Source of the DNA: Oleiharenicola sp.
Lineage (GTDB): Bacteria > Verrucomicrobiota > Verrucomicrobiia > Opitutales > Opitutaceae
Assembly (NCBI GenBank): GCA_025363455.1
Contig: JANYDW010000013.1
Span: forward strand, 47,707 to 111,706
DNA length: 64,000 bases
Direction: 5' to 3'
Shown: one piece after another, positions 33,400 through 43,160 of the stretch
Layout of the letters: every line of letters begins with the position of its first letter
Position numbering within the stretch: the stretch's first letter is position 1
The notes under the pieces: generated by a model
What the model was told of the DNA's origin: nothing
The model's database searches: none
What the model saw: only the letters and a program-made list of their open reading frames with translations
Made by a program: the position numbers and the translations under genes

Positions 33400-34470
33400 A
33401 TGCTGTCCGCGCTCCTGTTCCTGCTGCCGAGCCTGACCGCGGCCGACGAAACCCGGAGCCTGTTGCATGCGGTGAAGCCCGTCGCGGCGGCGACGTTGCT
33501 GAAGGTGGCCGACAAGGCGCTGCAAACTCCGCTCATCGCGATCGTGGACAAGGCCAAGCCGTCGCCCACCTGCGACGCCCACGACTACATCAGTTATGCC
33601 CGTTACTGGTGGCCGGATCCGGCGAAGCCCGATGGTCTGCCCTTCATCCGTAAGGACGGCTACCACAACCGCGAGCAGGTGGATGCCGGGGACCGCAAGA
33701 AGATCGACACCCTGGTCGACAGCGTCACCGTGCTGGCCCTCGGCTGGTCGCAGCTACACCGCGAGGATTGCGCCCGACGAGCCGGCGAATGGCTGCGGGC
33801 GTGGTTTGTCACCCCGGCCACCCGGATGAAGCCCGCGCTGGACTACGCGCAGGTTCGCTTGGGTCACAGCAACAACCGCGGCAGTGCCTCCGGGGTGCTC
33901 GATACCCGCGCCTTTGCCCAGCTCGTGGAGGCGTTGGACCTGCTGCACGGTTCACCGGCGCTGACCGAGGCGGACGTGGTTGCCGTCCGCCAATGGTTCA
34001 CCGACTATTTTCACTGGCTGGAGACGGGAGAGTCCGCGCTCGAGGAGCACAAGGCCGAGAACAACCACGGCTCGTGGTATCTGGTCCAGACCATCGCCAT
34101 CGCCCGTTATCTGGGACGTGAAGACTTGGCCCGGCAGTTGTGCGAGGAGGACCGGGCGCGCATCGGCTGGCAATTCAAGGCCGATGGCAGCCAGCCGCTG
34201 GAACTCGAGCGCGAGGACGGCCTGAGCTATAGCGCCTTCAACCTCGAGGCGCAGCTGCAGCTGGCGTCGCAGGCCCGTGCCCTGGGCGTGGACCTCTGGA
34301 ATTACACCGCACCGAACGGCGGCAGCCTGAAACGCGGCCTCGCCTACATCCGACCCTACAACACCTCGCCGGAAAAGTGGCCGCACAAGGAACGCGCCGT
34401 CCTGGCCAAGGGATTCCTGGACGAACTCCTGGCCCACGCGGCGGAGCTGGACCGGGTGCCAAGCCATTAA
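33400..34470 (+). CDS. Alginate-lyase-fold polysaccharide lyase-like protein
   Basis: The 356-residue product has a signal peptide (MLSALLFLLPSLTAAD) and the Alginate_lyase (PF05426) pattern: HDYISYARYWWPDP, GSASGVLDTRAFAQLVEA, and NNHGSWYLVQTIAIARYLG with the Asn-His pair typical of the fold. PL5 and PL38 share it and act on uronate polymers, so here glucuronan, pectin or alginate are all possible. Starts at 33298 or 33301 are in frame and would overlap the uxaC stop, but they would add a repeat-derived extension before the signal peptide. Confidence 0.75.
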   Translation: MLSALLFLLPSLTAADETRSLLHAVKPVAAATLLKVADKALQTPLIAIVDKAKPSPTCDAHDYISYARYWWPDPAKPDGLPFIRKDGYHNREQVDAGDRKKIDTLVDSVTVLALGWSQLHREDCARRAGEWLRAWFVTPATRMKPALDYAQVRLGHSNNRGSASGVLDTRAFAQLVEALDLLHGSPALTEADVVAVRQWFTDYFHWLETGESALEEHKAENNHGSWYLVQTIAIARYLGREDLARQLCEEDRARIGWQFKADGSQPLELEREDGLSYSAFNLEAQLQLASQARALGVDLWNYTAPNGGSLKRGLAYIRPYNTSPEKWPHKERAVLAKGFLDELLAHAAELDRVPSH

Positions 34471-34504
34471 AAGGTGGAACCCGGCTTCCGGACGGGTTCT
34501 TCAG

Positions 34505-34562
34505 GTAGGGCGGTGAGTCCCTTCACCGCCGAGGCGGCGCGGAGCGGAATCCGCGCCCTACC
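34505..34562. repeat. GTAGGGCGGTGAGTCC palindromic repeat, copy 2
   Basis: It matches 31781-31838 closely (GAGTCCCTTC(A/G)CCGCCG, then CGGAAT/GTCCGCGCCCTACC). It sits between the lyase-like gene and the phosphatase gene. Confidence 0.8.
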
Positions 34563-34682
34563 AAACGCGTCCGCAGGCCGCGTTTCACCCAAGTCAACTA
34601 CAGGATCTAGCTCGGCTTGTTACATGCTGGCGACGGGCCAGCAAACAGTTGCGCGGAACTACCCGGCCGCTAGGGTAGATTC

Positions 34683-36344
34683 ATGCGAAAGTATTCGCCC
34701 CTCGTTCTCCTCGCCCTGGTGGCGCTGCCACTCCAAGCGGAGGAGAAACTGGCGCCGCGGCTGGCGGTGGTGATTTCGGTGGACCAGATGCGGGCGGATT
34801 ACCTGGTGAAGTTCCGGCCGTATTTCGTGGCGGGCGGATTCAAGCGCCTGCTGGAGGGCGGCGCTGATTACCAGAACTGCCACTACCTGCATGCGGTCAC
34901 CAAGACCGCGCCCGGTCACGCGACGATCCTCAGCGGCGTGCACGCCAATGTCCACGGCATCGTCGCCAACGAGTGGCTGGACCGCACGACCTTCATCCAG
35001 GGTAACGCGGTTGAGGATGTGGATTCGCCGCTCGTCGGCCTGCCGCCCCGGGTCGACCGCTATCCCAACGCGATGTTTGCGGCCAAAGCTGGTCGCTCAC
35101 CGCGCAATTTCCTCGGCACCACCGTGGGTGACCGGCTCAAGGCTCGCTACGGCGCTACGGCCAAAGTCTTTGGCGTCGCGGACAAGGACCGCTCGGCCAT
35201 CCTCATGGCCGGACCCAAAGCCGACGGTGCCTACTGGACCGAGGAAGGGCGCTTCGTGACCTCGACCTATTATCGCCGGGCGCTGCCGGCCTGGCTCGAG
35301 GAGTTCAACACGGCGCGCGGCGCCGCGCAGCACTTCGGTCAGGTGTGGGATCGCCTGTTGGACAAGTCCGTCTACGATGCCGTGCAGGGTCCGGACGACG
35401 CCCCGGGCGAACAAGCGGAGGACGGATTGCCCATCACCTTTCCCAAAAAGGTGGACGGTGGCCGGCCGGCGATCTCGGGTGCATACTACAACGCTTTTGA
35501 CCACGCGCCGTGGAACAACGACCTGGTCGCAGTCATGGGGGAACGCCTGATCGAGGTCGAGCACCTTGGGGAGGACGCGACGCCCGACCTGCTGTGCATC
35601 GGGTTTTCGCAGACGGACAAAGCCGGCCACGCGTATGGGCCGGACAGCCACGAGGTCATGGATTCCTACGTGCGGCTGGACCGGACCCTGGCGGAATTTT
35701 TCGACTATCTCGACCGCAAGGTCGGCTTGAAACACTGTGTGATCGTGCTCACCGCCGACCATGGCGTGGCACCCCTGCCGGAAAAGATCCGGGCAGAAAA
35801 GGGGGCGACGGCGGCCGGGCGGCTGGTGGGCCGTGTGTTGGACGAGCCCGCCAACGCGGCACTCAACGCGGCCTTCGGTCCGTTGCCCGAGAACATTGCC
35901 TGGTGGTTCCTGCACGACAACAGCGGCTATCACCTGAATCCCCTGGCCCTGCACGACAAGCAGCTGTCGGCGTCGCTCGTGGCCGCGAAATTGCGCGAGG
36001 CGTTGCTGGCGCACCCGATGATCGCCGCGGCCTACACCCGCGAGCAGCTGACCGCGCCGGGACCACTGGACGAATTCGGCGAGGCCTCGCGCCTCAGCTA
36101 TTTTCCCGCCCGCAGCACCGATGTGGTCTACATCCCGAAGCCGTATTTCATCGAGCGCACCCTGGGTACCACCCACGGCACCCCCCACGACTACGACACC
36201 CATGTGCCCCAGGTGTGGTTCGGCGCCGGCGTGAAGCCGGGGGTACACTCCGAACGCGTGGCGGTGGAAGACATCGCGCCGACGCTCGCCGGGCTGCTCG
36301 GCGTGGATTTGCCGCCCGAGGCGAAGGGGCGGCGGCTGTTCTAA
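34683..36344 (+). CDS. PafA-like alkaline phosphatase / phosphodiesterase family protein
   Basis: The 553-residue product has a signal peptide (SPLVLLALVALPLQAEE) and the alkaline-phosphatase superfamily layout: first metal Asp in VISVDQMRADY, nucleophile Thr in TKTAPGHATILSG, metal-binding FSQTDKAGHAYG, LTADHGVAPLP and a C-terminal HGTPHDYDTHVP. The Thr nucleophile and overall pattern match PafA-type monoesterases of Bacteroidota. It would release phosphate in the periplasm. No Pho box is visible. Confidence 0.85.
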   Translation: MRKYSPLVLLALVALPLQAEEKLAPRLAVVISVDQMRADYLVKFRPYFVAGGFKRLLEGGADYQNCHYLHAVTKTAPGHATILSGVHANVHGIVANEWLDRTTFIQGNAVEDVDSPLVGLPPRVDRYPNAMFAAKAGRSPRNFLGTTVGDRLKARYGATAKVFGVADKDRSAILMAGPKADGAYWTEEGRFVTSTYYRRALPAWLEEFNTARGAAQHFGQVWDRLLDKSVYDAVQGPDDAPGEQAEDGLPITFPKKVDGGRPAISGAYYNAFDHAPWNNDLVAVMGERLIEVEHLGEDATPDLLCIGFSQTDKAGHAYGPDSHEVMDSYVRLDRTLAEFFDYLDRKVGLKHCVIVLTADHGVAPLPEKIRAEKGATAAGRLVGRVLDEPANAALNAAFGPLPENIAWWFLHDNSGYHLNPLALHDKQLSASLVAAKLREALLAHPMIAAAYTREQLTAPGPLDEFGEASRLSYFPARSTDVVYIPKPYFIERTLGTTHGTPHDYDTHVPQVWFGAGVKPGVHSERVAVEDIAPTLAGLLGVDLPPEAKGRRLF

Positions 36345-36350
36345 AAGCAA

Positions 36351-36485
36351 CACACCCCGTCGCTTCGCGCCACCCCTCTTGATAGAGGGGAATCAAACCC
36401 TGGCAGACGAAGTCCCCTCTATGAAGGGGGGCCTGGCGAGCCGTAGTGCTTGGCGAAGGCTGCTGCCGCAGGGCGGGGTGTGTAG
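36351..36485. repeat. CACACCCCG composite repeat, copy 1
   Basis: The ends CACACCCCG and CGGGGTGTGTAG are inverted and enclose CCACCCCTCTT, GTCCCCTCTATGAAG and AGGGCGGGGTG segments. Copy 2 lies at 54391-54495 with the same order of blocks but a shorter middle. Confidence 0.85.
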
Positions 36486-36524
36486 GTTTTGCCTTTTCGT
36501 TCCGGGCCTGCTTCTTTCCTGTCC

Positions 36525-37133
36525 ATGACGCTCGACTTCGAGACCCTGCCGCCACGCGAAGCCTACAGCTGGATGATCCACGCCATCACGCCGCGGCCCA
36601 TCGCTTGGGTCTCGACCATCTCCGCTGAGGGGACGACGAACCTCGCCCCCTTCTCCTTCTTCCAAGGCATCTGTTCCAAGCCGCCGACCCTGATGTTCAG
36701 CGGGGCGATCGACCGCCACGGAAAGAAGAAAGACAGTGTCATCAACGTCGGTCAGGTGCCGGAGTTTGTCGTGAACATCGTGCCCTTTGCGCTGGCCGAG
36801 CCGATGAACCTGACCGCCACGCCGCTGCCGCACGGTGAAAGCGAGTTTGAGAAATTCGCCATTGCATCCGTGCCGTCGGTGAAGGTTCGGCCGCCGCGGG
36901 TGGCCGCCGCCCCCGTGGCCTTCGAGTGCCGGCTGGACCGCATCGTCAATCTGGGCGACGGCCCGTCGGGCTCGAACGTGGTGTTCGGCACGATCGTCCA
37001 CGCCCACATCGCTGATGCCGTGCTCGGGCCGGACGGCCAGATCGACCCGCGCAAGCTGGACACCATCGGCCGGATGGGCGGCGACCACTACGTGCGCACC
37101 ACCGAGCTGTTCACCGTGGTGCGGCCGCGGTGA
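36525..37133 (+). CDS. Flavin reductase domain protein (FMN-binding)
   Basis: The 202-residue product has the flavin-reductase-like split-barrel signatures TPRPIAWVSTISAEGTTNLA, PFSFFQGICSKPPTLMFS, KDSVINV and FVVNIVP. These proteins bind FMN and act as reductases or flavin stores. I chose the ATG at 36525, which follows a pyrimidine-rich leader (CTTCTTTCCTGTCC) and gives the expected N-terminus. It is monocistronic, between two repeats. Confidence 0.85.
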   Translation: MTLDFETLPPREAYSWMIHAITPRPIAWVSTISAEGTTNLAPFSFFQGICSKPPTLMFSGAIDRHGKKKDSVINVGQVPEFVVNIVPFALAEPMNLTATPLPHGESEFEKFAIASVPSVKVRPPRVAAAPVAFECRLDRIVNLGDGPSGSNVVFGTIVHAHIADAVLGPDGQIDPRKLDTIGRMGGDHYVRTTELFTVVRPR

Positions 37134-37173
37134 AGGCAGACCCCTGATGGGGGGGTAAACTTGGGGTGACGGC

Positions 37174-37232
37174 GTGGGAGCGAGCTTGCTCGCGATGTTG
37201 GACGCACGAAGCGCGAGCAAGCTCGCTCCCAC
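37174..37232. repeat. GTGGGAGCGAGCTTGCTCGC palindromic repeat
   Basis: Its arms are 37174-37196 and 37211-37232, reverse complements over about 20 bases. One arm recurs within the CE8 signal peptide at 26355-26376. It lies between the convergent flavin reductase and DUF3999 genes. Confidence 0.85.
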
Positions 37233-37341
37233 AGTCATGTCACGGAGAAGTGGAACCCGGCCTCTGGACGGGTTCGCCGGGCGCGCGGGGCAAAACGATT
37301 CCAAAGGCCTCGTTCCATCTCGGTCAGCGGCTTGCGCCGGC

Positions 37342-39363
37342 TTACGCCGCCGGCGGCTTGGGCAGCAGCTTTGCTACGACCACGAGGAGCACGATGACGA
37401 CAAGCGCGAGCGCACCCCAGAAGAGATAGCCCGCATTGACTCCCGCGAAAAGCGTACCTGCCGCAGCGACCGTGCCGGCCGAAGCGAGTTCCGCCACATT
37501 GCGGCTGGAGGTGAGGAGCTTTACCGCGACGAGACTGAGATCATAGCGCGGGGCGTTAACCGCCTGGTTGCCGAGGGCGAGGGTGAAGCCCTCGGTCTCC
37601 GTGGTTTTGAAGATCAAGCGCACCACGGGATAGACGGCCTGCACCGTACCCAACGCGATTGCCGGATTATCGCCGTTGTCCGACTCGATCCAGAGTGTGT
37701 CGCTTTGGGGTCTGTCCGTGAGTTCGATGGTGAGCGTCTCGGGCACGCCAGGTTCTGGAGTGCGACTCCACCCGACGCCGGCCAGCGTGCTTTCGTATGG
37801 ACCGCCATTGTGGTCGGTCAGTTTCTCATAGATCCGGATTTGGCGCTGGAAAAGCGGCGTGGTCGAGGTCAGCACCAACCGACGCACCGGGACCCCGGGT
37901 TGCGGTAGGGTCAGACGCCAGAGGCTGACGGACCGACGCTTGGCATCGGGAGCGAGCTCGGGCGTCAGCACGAGGGACCGGAAAAGCGCGGGCTTTTCGA
38001 GCACGTAGGGAATCTGGTTGCCCGTGCGCACCAGCCGCAGGTCGCCCAAGTCGGGCCGGCTCCGGGCCAGGGCGGCTGGGTCGAGCTCGAGTTCCTGCAC
38101 GCCCGGCCGGCTAATCCGGAATACGCGGTGCTCGCGCCAGTCAGCGGTGTCGAGCGGCGCGCCCGCCAGAGGTACGTCCGGAAGCGGCGCGGTGCCAAGG
38201 GACTCGCGCGGATGATAGTCCGGCATGGCCTCCAGGTCGCCCGCGGTGACGGCGGTGACTTCTGCTTTGCGCATTTCCCCGGAAAAGGCGGCGAGATCGT
38301 AGTGGGGAGCCGCGGCCTGCGGGTTGCCCGAGAGGAGGGAATAAACCCCCGCTGACGGCGCCAGAAACAGCAGGTTGAGCGGATGCTGTTTCGCCGACAC
38401 ACCATCGAGCGTCAGTGGCGGCGAATCCCCATTGTGGATGTGCACAAGAAGCTCACGCGTGGGCGGATTAAAGGCCAGCGGCAATTCGAGCTGCGCGCGG
38501 GCCGGTGCGCCGTCGAGCGCGACGCGGTAGATAGTGCCGGCGCCAATAATCCGCTCGGCCGAAACCGCGCCCTGGACCTCGCGGATGCCCACCGTCACGC
38601 GGCGCATGAACAACTGGTCCTTCGCGTCCAAACCTATCGCCGCGAGCGGCACATGGCGGCCGTCGAGCGTGACGGTGAGAACCGTCTCGTTGGCGAATTC
38701 GTCGCGCCGGGTGATTTGCGCGCCGAGCGGGACCAGGGGTGGCGGTTCAATCTGGTTCTGGATGGCGCTGAGCTTGGCGCCGGTGAAGTCGATCTTGCGC
38801 GAACGAAAATCATCGAGAGTCGCCCGGACGAAGGCGGCTTTCTCCCGGTCCAAAGACAGACGCAATTGCTCCGCCCCAAACTGGCGGAAAAGCGGAACCG
38901 TCGCGCCGAGCGATTTCCATTCGGTGCCGTCGGTAGAAATCTCGACATGCGCCGCCTTCAGGAAAAAAGGCACGGCCGTTTCCAAGTCGATCGCCTCAAG
39001 CCTTTCAGTCGAGCCGGTCTCGATGACCAATTGTGTGGTGTCACCGTTGGGGCTGGAACGAAATGATCGCGGACTGAAAGTCGCGGGCCCATGGATGAGG
39101 TTGAAATCGATGACGAAATCTTGCAGCAGCCAGGGTACTTCCTGGCCGTTGGGGTCGATCACCCGCAGGTCGGCCAGGTCCGGCTGCGCGGCATCGAACG
39201 TGGCTGCCGGCAGCGCGATTTTTGTCAGGCCGGGCGTGGCCACCTTGACCGCCTGCCGGTGCTGCCATTCGGTGGGCGTGAGGGCGGCGCCACCGCTGAG
39301 AGTGGCGAACAGTGCGAGCAGCAGCCCGAGGCCGTTACGCGGGAGGCGGGGAGGATTTCTCAT
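37342..39363 (-). CDS. DUF3999 family membrane-anchored protein
   Basis: The 673-residue product has a signal peptide (LGLLLALFATLSGGAAL), two beta-rich halves (TEWQHRQAVKVATPGL start, DLADLRVIDPNGQEVPWLL and later DLGDLRLVRTGNQIPYVL are similar) and one C-terminal membrane segment (FWGALALVVIVLLVVVAKLL). This is the DUF3999 layout. It overlaps the DUF2339 gene by 29 bases, the pairing seen in other genomes by my recollection. It probably sits in the periplasm, anchored in the inner membrane. The function is unknown. Confidence 0.8.
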   Translation of the reverse strand: MRNPPRLPRNGLGLLLALFATLSGGAALTPTEWQHRQAVKVATPGLTKIALPAATFDAAQPDLADLRVIDPNGQEVPWLLQDFVIDFNLIHGPATFSPRSFRSSPNGDTTQLVIETGSTERLEAIDLETAVPFFLKAAHVEISTDGTEWKSLGATVPLFRQFGAEQLRLSLDREKAAFVRATLDDFRSRKIDFTGAKLSAIQNQIEPPPLVPLGAQITRRDEFANETVLTVTLDGRHVPLAAIGLDAKDQLFMRRVTVGIREVQGAVSAERIIGAGTIYRVALDGAPARAQLELPLAFNPPTRELLVHIHNGDSPPLTLDGVSAKQHPLNLLFLAPSAGVYSLLSGNPQAAAPHYDLAAFSGEMRKAEVTAVTAGDLEAMPDYHPRESLGTAPLPDVPLAGAPLDTADWREHRVFRISRPGVQELELDPAALARSRPDLGDLRLVRTGNQIPYVLEKPALFRSLVLTPELAPDAKRRSVSLWRLTLPQPGVPVRRLVLTSTTPLFQRQIRIYEKLTDHNGGPYESTLAGVGWSRTPEPGVPETLTIELTDRPQSDTLWIESDNGDNPAIALGTVQAVYPVVRLIFKTTETEGFTLALGNQAVNAPRYDLSLVAVKLLTSSRNVAELASAGTVAAAGTLFAGVNAGYLFWGALALVVIVLLVVVAKLLPKPPAA

Positions 39364-42300
39364 GATTGGGCAGGAAGCGTTGGTAGGCGAAGGAGGCGAG
39401 CATGGCAATGACCGCCACGGCAAACAGCGCGCCGATGCGATAGAGCGCCTCAAGTCGCGCGAGGTCGTGGAGGAAGAGCTTTAACAGCGCCACGCTGAGG
39501 AGGGTGATGGCCGCATAGCGGGCCAGCTTGGTCTGCTGCCAGATGCCCCCGACCAGCAGGACGAGGGCGAACAGCGCCCAACCGATCGTGTAGGACATGT
39601 CGCGGGCAAAGTTGCCGGAGAACCTGAAAGCGAGCGTGCGGGCACCCGGGGCGGTGAAGTAGTCGGCGATCTCAATGTTGAGGAGCAGGAACGCCAGGAT
39701 CACCGCCAAGGTGTTGAGCAGCGGAGGGGTGTTGACGCCCAGCACGCGCTCCCGGGGCGGGGCGAGCAACCGGGCGCCGGTGAAGAGCGCGGCGGTCGCG
39801 AGACCGTAGGCGTAGAGGTACCAGTTGAAAATGCCGGTGTCGCCGCGCAAGTGGTAGCCGTAGACGGCCGGATTCAGCGCGAGCCGAACAAAGGCGGTGA
39901 CCAGCAGCACGGCGCCGGTGGCGCGCAAGCCCGGATGGGGCACGCGGTGGAAGAGCCAGAGCAACGCCGCGCCCTCCAGCGCCCAGGCCACGGTGAGCCA
40001 CTCGGGTTGGTGTTCGAACTGGACGGGGAAGATGAGCGTGATGAAGAACAACGCCACGCCGCCGAACCACGCGAGCTGGTTGAGGCGCGCCGGATTTTCC
40101 GCGGGCTCGCGCTTCAGGACGTCGACGAGGCTGCCCAGCGGCGCGAGGACAAACAGGGCCGGTACCGCACCGAGGAATTCCCCGCTGCCCGGCCAGCCGG
40201 CTTTCACCGCCCGGAAAATCATGAAAAAATGGGCGAGGCCGCTCAGGGCCGCCACCGCCCAGGGACCGGTGAGCCGGGCGTAAGCGCGCCAGAAGAGAAA
40301 CGGATAGACGGCAAAGATGGTATAAAAGGTCGCATACCACACAAAGGGCACCGCCGCGTCCGCCGCTACGAAATGATTGGAGTGCCACACCAGCTCCAGC
40401 GCCGCCATGCCGGCCAGCGCGCAGGCCGGCAGCCATTCGATCGCCATCAGGCGGGCCAGCCCGAGCGTCAGCACGACGAGCAGCAGCCCGAGGCCGAACA
40501 CGGCCGATGGATCGGGCACGGTCAGGCGGGCGCAGGCCATGATGAGAAGGAGGAAGGGCAGCAGGGCGGCAAACGCCGGCAACTGCGCTCGCGGGTTGCC
40601 GAAAATCGTGCCGAGTTTTTGGTTGGCATCCGGCAGGCGGGCGGCGATCCGGCGTCCAAGCCACAGGCAGGCGGCAAAGAAAAACACCGCGAAACCGCCG
40701 ATGACCAGCAGCAACGACAGGTCGAAGCCGGCCGTGACCGGCACGTGGAAGATACACAATCCGGTGGCCAGCAGCGTGAGCACGAGCACGGCGCCCACGG
40801 CGGCGATGGACGCGCTCATCGCCGCGAGTCCGATGGCCATGAGGTCCACCAGCAGGATCGCGGGCCAGAGCAGGAAAGACACGGTCTCCAGTTTGAAAAT
40901 CGGGAGCAGCATCAACAACAACGTGATCGGGGGAAACAGCTGGCTCCACCAAGTCGGGGCGGCGGCCGGGTGCTTCCGCACCAGCACCAGCGGGAAGACC
41001 GTGTGCAGGGCGGCGAATGCCAGGTACATGGCCAGCGCCCAGGGCAGCAGGTCGTTCGTGAGGTGCACGGCGGTCCAGACGGAGAGCAGCGCGAAAACGG
41101 CCAGCCCAGCCACCACGTGCACCCGGTGCAGCCGGTCGTCGAGCCAGGCCAGCGCGAGAATCAGGCCATCGCTGACGAGAATGAAGCCGAACAGCAAACC
41201 CGTCCGGGCGCCCACGGTTGGGTGGTCCATGAGGGACAGCGCGAAGGCCAGCGAGACAAATGGCAGACCCACGGCTGACCAAAGGATGGCCGGAGAGGCC
41301 CGATCCAGCCGTCGCGCGAGAAGGTAGAGCGAAAAATAGATGCCACTGAACACGAGGCACACCGTCACGATCACTGGCGCCTGCTCCGGCCTGAACGTAC
41401 TGGTCGCCCAGCGGATCATGAGCAGCGTGGTGGCCCCCGCCACGACGGCCACCAGCCGGCCCCGATCCTCAAACCAGGCAAGGGCGAAGAAGAACAAGCT
41501 TACCAGGAACACAAAGCCGAAGAACAGCTCGGTGCGGTCTGCCACCGCGGGATAGCCGAGGAAATGCCACGCAAATCCCAGTGCGACCACCGGCAGTGCC
41601 AGAGCGGACCGGTTCAGCCAGGGCGAGGAGCGATCCCACCGCCGCGCCGCCTCCGTGGCGCCGATGAACAAGGCGCAGAAGCCGAGGCACACCGTCATGG
41701 CCGTGACGGTCTTCTCCGGCGTGTAGAAGAGGCCGGCCCAGGCAATCATCGTCAGCACGGTGCCCGCGGCGCCGAGCGGCACGAGATAGAACCAGCGGCG
41801 GTGCAGGGCGACGGCGACAAGCCCGAGATTAAGCACGGCGAGGTAGCCGAAGAGTCCCACTGGATTATCCACGCCGGTGGAAAGCAGCTTGGGCGTGAGG
41901 AAACCGCCCAGGATGCCGAGGACGGCGACAACCTGCGCCTCCAACCGCACGGCGAGAACGAACGCGGCCGCGGTGATCAGCGACATCACGAGGAGCATCG
42001 CGACGGGGCCGAGGAAATTGAAGTGATCCTTGCCGCAGGCCACCGTCACGGCGTAGAGGGAGACAACGCCGGCGGCGATGAGCGTCTGGGCAGTGACAGC
42101 ATATCTCTCGCGGGGAATTTTCAGACCGCCCACAATCAGGCCGGCGCCGAACACGAAACCCAACGCTACACGCACTTCGTCCGGAATCCAGCCGTGGTCG
42201 AGCGAGTATTTGATGAAAAACGCGAGGCCGAGGAACAGCGCCAGCCCGCCCAGCCAAGCGAAGAGCTTGGCGCCCATGAACTGCTCCCAGTTGATGGAGG

Positions 42301-42817
42301 CCAGCCAGCCCGGCTGGGGAGGTGGCGGGGTGTAGGCCGGGCGGACGGGGGCTGCGTTCGCGGCTGGGGTTGGTGCGGAAGCGAGGTCTTTGAGCGTTGG
42401 CTGTGCGCGTGCTTGAAGCGCGAACTGTTCGGCGGTGAGCGCGGCAGGAAGCGTGGGGAGCACCGCTTCGGCAGTGGCGGGGACAAGGGGCGCCGATTTG
42501 ACGGTGACGGGCAGAGGAGGTGGGGCGGTCGGAGTCGGCTCGGACTTTGGCGGCACCGGCACAGAGACGATAACCGGCGGCGGTGTGCTGGCAGCGGGCT
42601 GGGTGGGGACGGGCGAGGCCACCGGTGGAGTTGGGGCCGCCGGCGATTGGTACGGCGCGGCCCGGAGTTTCAGGATCTCCTTGTCGAGTTCCTCCAGCCG
42701 GCTGCGTTGCCGGTCGAGCCGATCAGATTGATTGCTGAATTTGACCAGCACCCAGATCGGGAACAGGACGAGGGCTATGAACAGGTAAAGGGCCAGCAGG
42801 CCGAGGAGTGCTTCCAT
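39335..42817 (-). CDS. DUF2339 multi-pass membrane protein
   Basis: The 1160-residue product starts with one membrane segment and a coiled-coil stretch (SDRLDRQRSRLEELDKEILK), then a Pro/Ala-rich linker (about 50-170), then INWEQFMGAKLFAWLGGLAL and some 25-30 hydrophobic segments to the end. That is the DUF2339 pattern. The function is unknown; the partner is the overlapping DUF3999 gene. I chose ATG 42817; longer readings are repeat-derived. Confidence 0.82.
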   Translation of the reverse strand: MEALLGLLALYLFIALVLFPIWVLVKFSNQSDRLDRQRSRLEELDKEILKLRAAPYQSPAAPTPPVASPVPTQPAASTPPPVIVSVPVPPKSEPTPTAPPPLPVTVKSAPLVPATAEAVLPTLPAALTAEQFALQARAQPTLKDLASAPTPAANAAPVRPAYTPPPPQPGWLASINWEQFMGAKLFAWLGGLALFLGLAFFIKYSLDHGWIPDEVRVALGFVFGAGLIVGGLKIPRERYAVTAQTLIAAGVVSLYAVTVACGKDHFNFLGPVAMLLVMSLITAAAFVLAVRLEAQVVAVLGILGGFLTPKLLSTGVDNPVGLFGYLAVLNLGLVAVALHRRWFYLVPLGAAGTVLTMIAWAGLFYTPEKTVTAMTVCLGFCALFIGATEAARRWDRSSPWLNRSALALPVVALGFAWHFLGYPAVADRTELFFGFVFLVSLFFFALAWFEDRGRLVAVVAGATTLLMIRWATSTFRPEQAPVIVTVCLVFSGIYFSLYLLARRLDRASPAILWSAVGLPFVSLAFALSLMDHPTVGARTGLLFGFILVSDGLILALAWLDDRLHRVHVVAGLAVFALLSVWTAVHLTNDLLPWALAMYLAFAALHTVFPLVLVRKHPAAAPTWWSQLFPPITLLLMLLPIFKLETVSFLLWPAILLVDLMAIGLAAMSASIAAVGAVLVLTLLATGLCIFHVPVTAGFDLSLLLVIGGFAVFFFAACLWLGRRIAARLPDANQKLGTIFGNPRAQLPAFAALLPFLLLIMACARLTVPDPSAVFGLGLLLVVLTLGLARLMAIEWLPACALAGMAALELVWHSNHFVAADAAVPFVWYATFYTIFAVYPFLFWRAYARLTGPWAVAALSGLAHFFMIFRAVKAGWPGSGEFLGAVPALFVLAPLGSLVDVLKREPAENPARLNQLAWFGGVALFFITLIFPVQFEHQPEWLTVAWALEGAALLWLFHRVPHPGLRATGAVLLVTAFVRLALNPAVYGYHLRGDTGIFNWYLYAYGLATAALFTGARLLAPPRERVLGVNTPPLLNTLAVILAFLLLNIEIADYFTAPGARTLAFRFSGNFARDMSYTIGWALFALVLLVGGIWQQTKLARYAAITLLSVALLKLFLHDLARLEALYRIGALFAVAVIAMLASFAYQRFLPNHEKSSPPPA

Positions 42818-43034
42818 GATGGTAGGGGATGGGACAAGGATACCTGAAAGCGCACCGCCTCGGTTAATTGAATAATCTGATGCCGGCCATCGACGGAAAC
42901 GATGGTGGGGGTGGCGGATGCATGCGGGGGGAGTGGCGATCGCTGGCCCGCGACAGAGCTGAAATGCCAAGGCTCGCGATGCAGGGCAAGCGCGCCTTTT
43001 CCCGCCACGCTCCACGCCTGGCAGGATATGTTTC
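42818..43034. other. Intergenic spacer, nothing recognised
   Basis: The stretch upstream of the DUF2339 gene has no recognisable promoter, RNA or ORF of note. It probably holds that gene's promoter. The rest of the gap (43035-43154) is a repeat. Confidence 0.4.
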
Positions 43035-43154
43035 TGTAGGGCGGGATCGCTGATCCCGCCTTCCGAAAGGTGGGCGTCGGTTTCCATACCGACGCTTGTC
43101 GCCGATGTGGAAATCGGCGACCACCCAGGCGGGGTCAGCGACCCCGCCCTACAG
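43035..43154. repeat. TGTAGGGCGGG multi-hairpin repeat
   Basis: The outer arms CTGTAGGGCGGG and CCCGCCCTACAG enclose GATCGCTGATCCCGCC, GTCGGTTTCCATACCGAC and GCCGATGTGGAAATCGGC hairpins. Related single units occur at 60595-60622 and 63943-64000. Confidence 0.8.
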
Positions 43155-43160
43155 CAATCC

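Noticed and set aside
34683..36344. Phosphatase gene as a sulfatase of the pectin locus
   Set aside because: There is no C/S-x-P-S-R sulfatase signature; the nucleophile context TKTAPGHAT fits PafA-type phosphatases.
39851..41278. Plus-strand ORF of 475 codons opposite the DUF2339 gene
   Set aside because: Gln/Glu/His-rich translation is the usual antisense of Leu/Ala-rich membrane protein codons.
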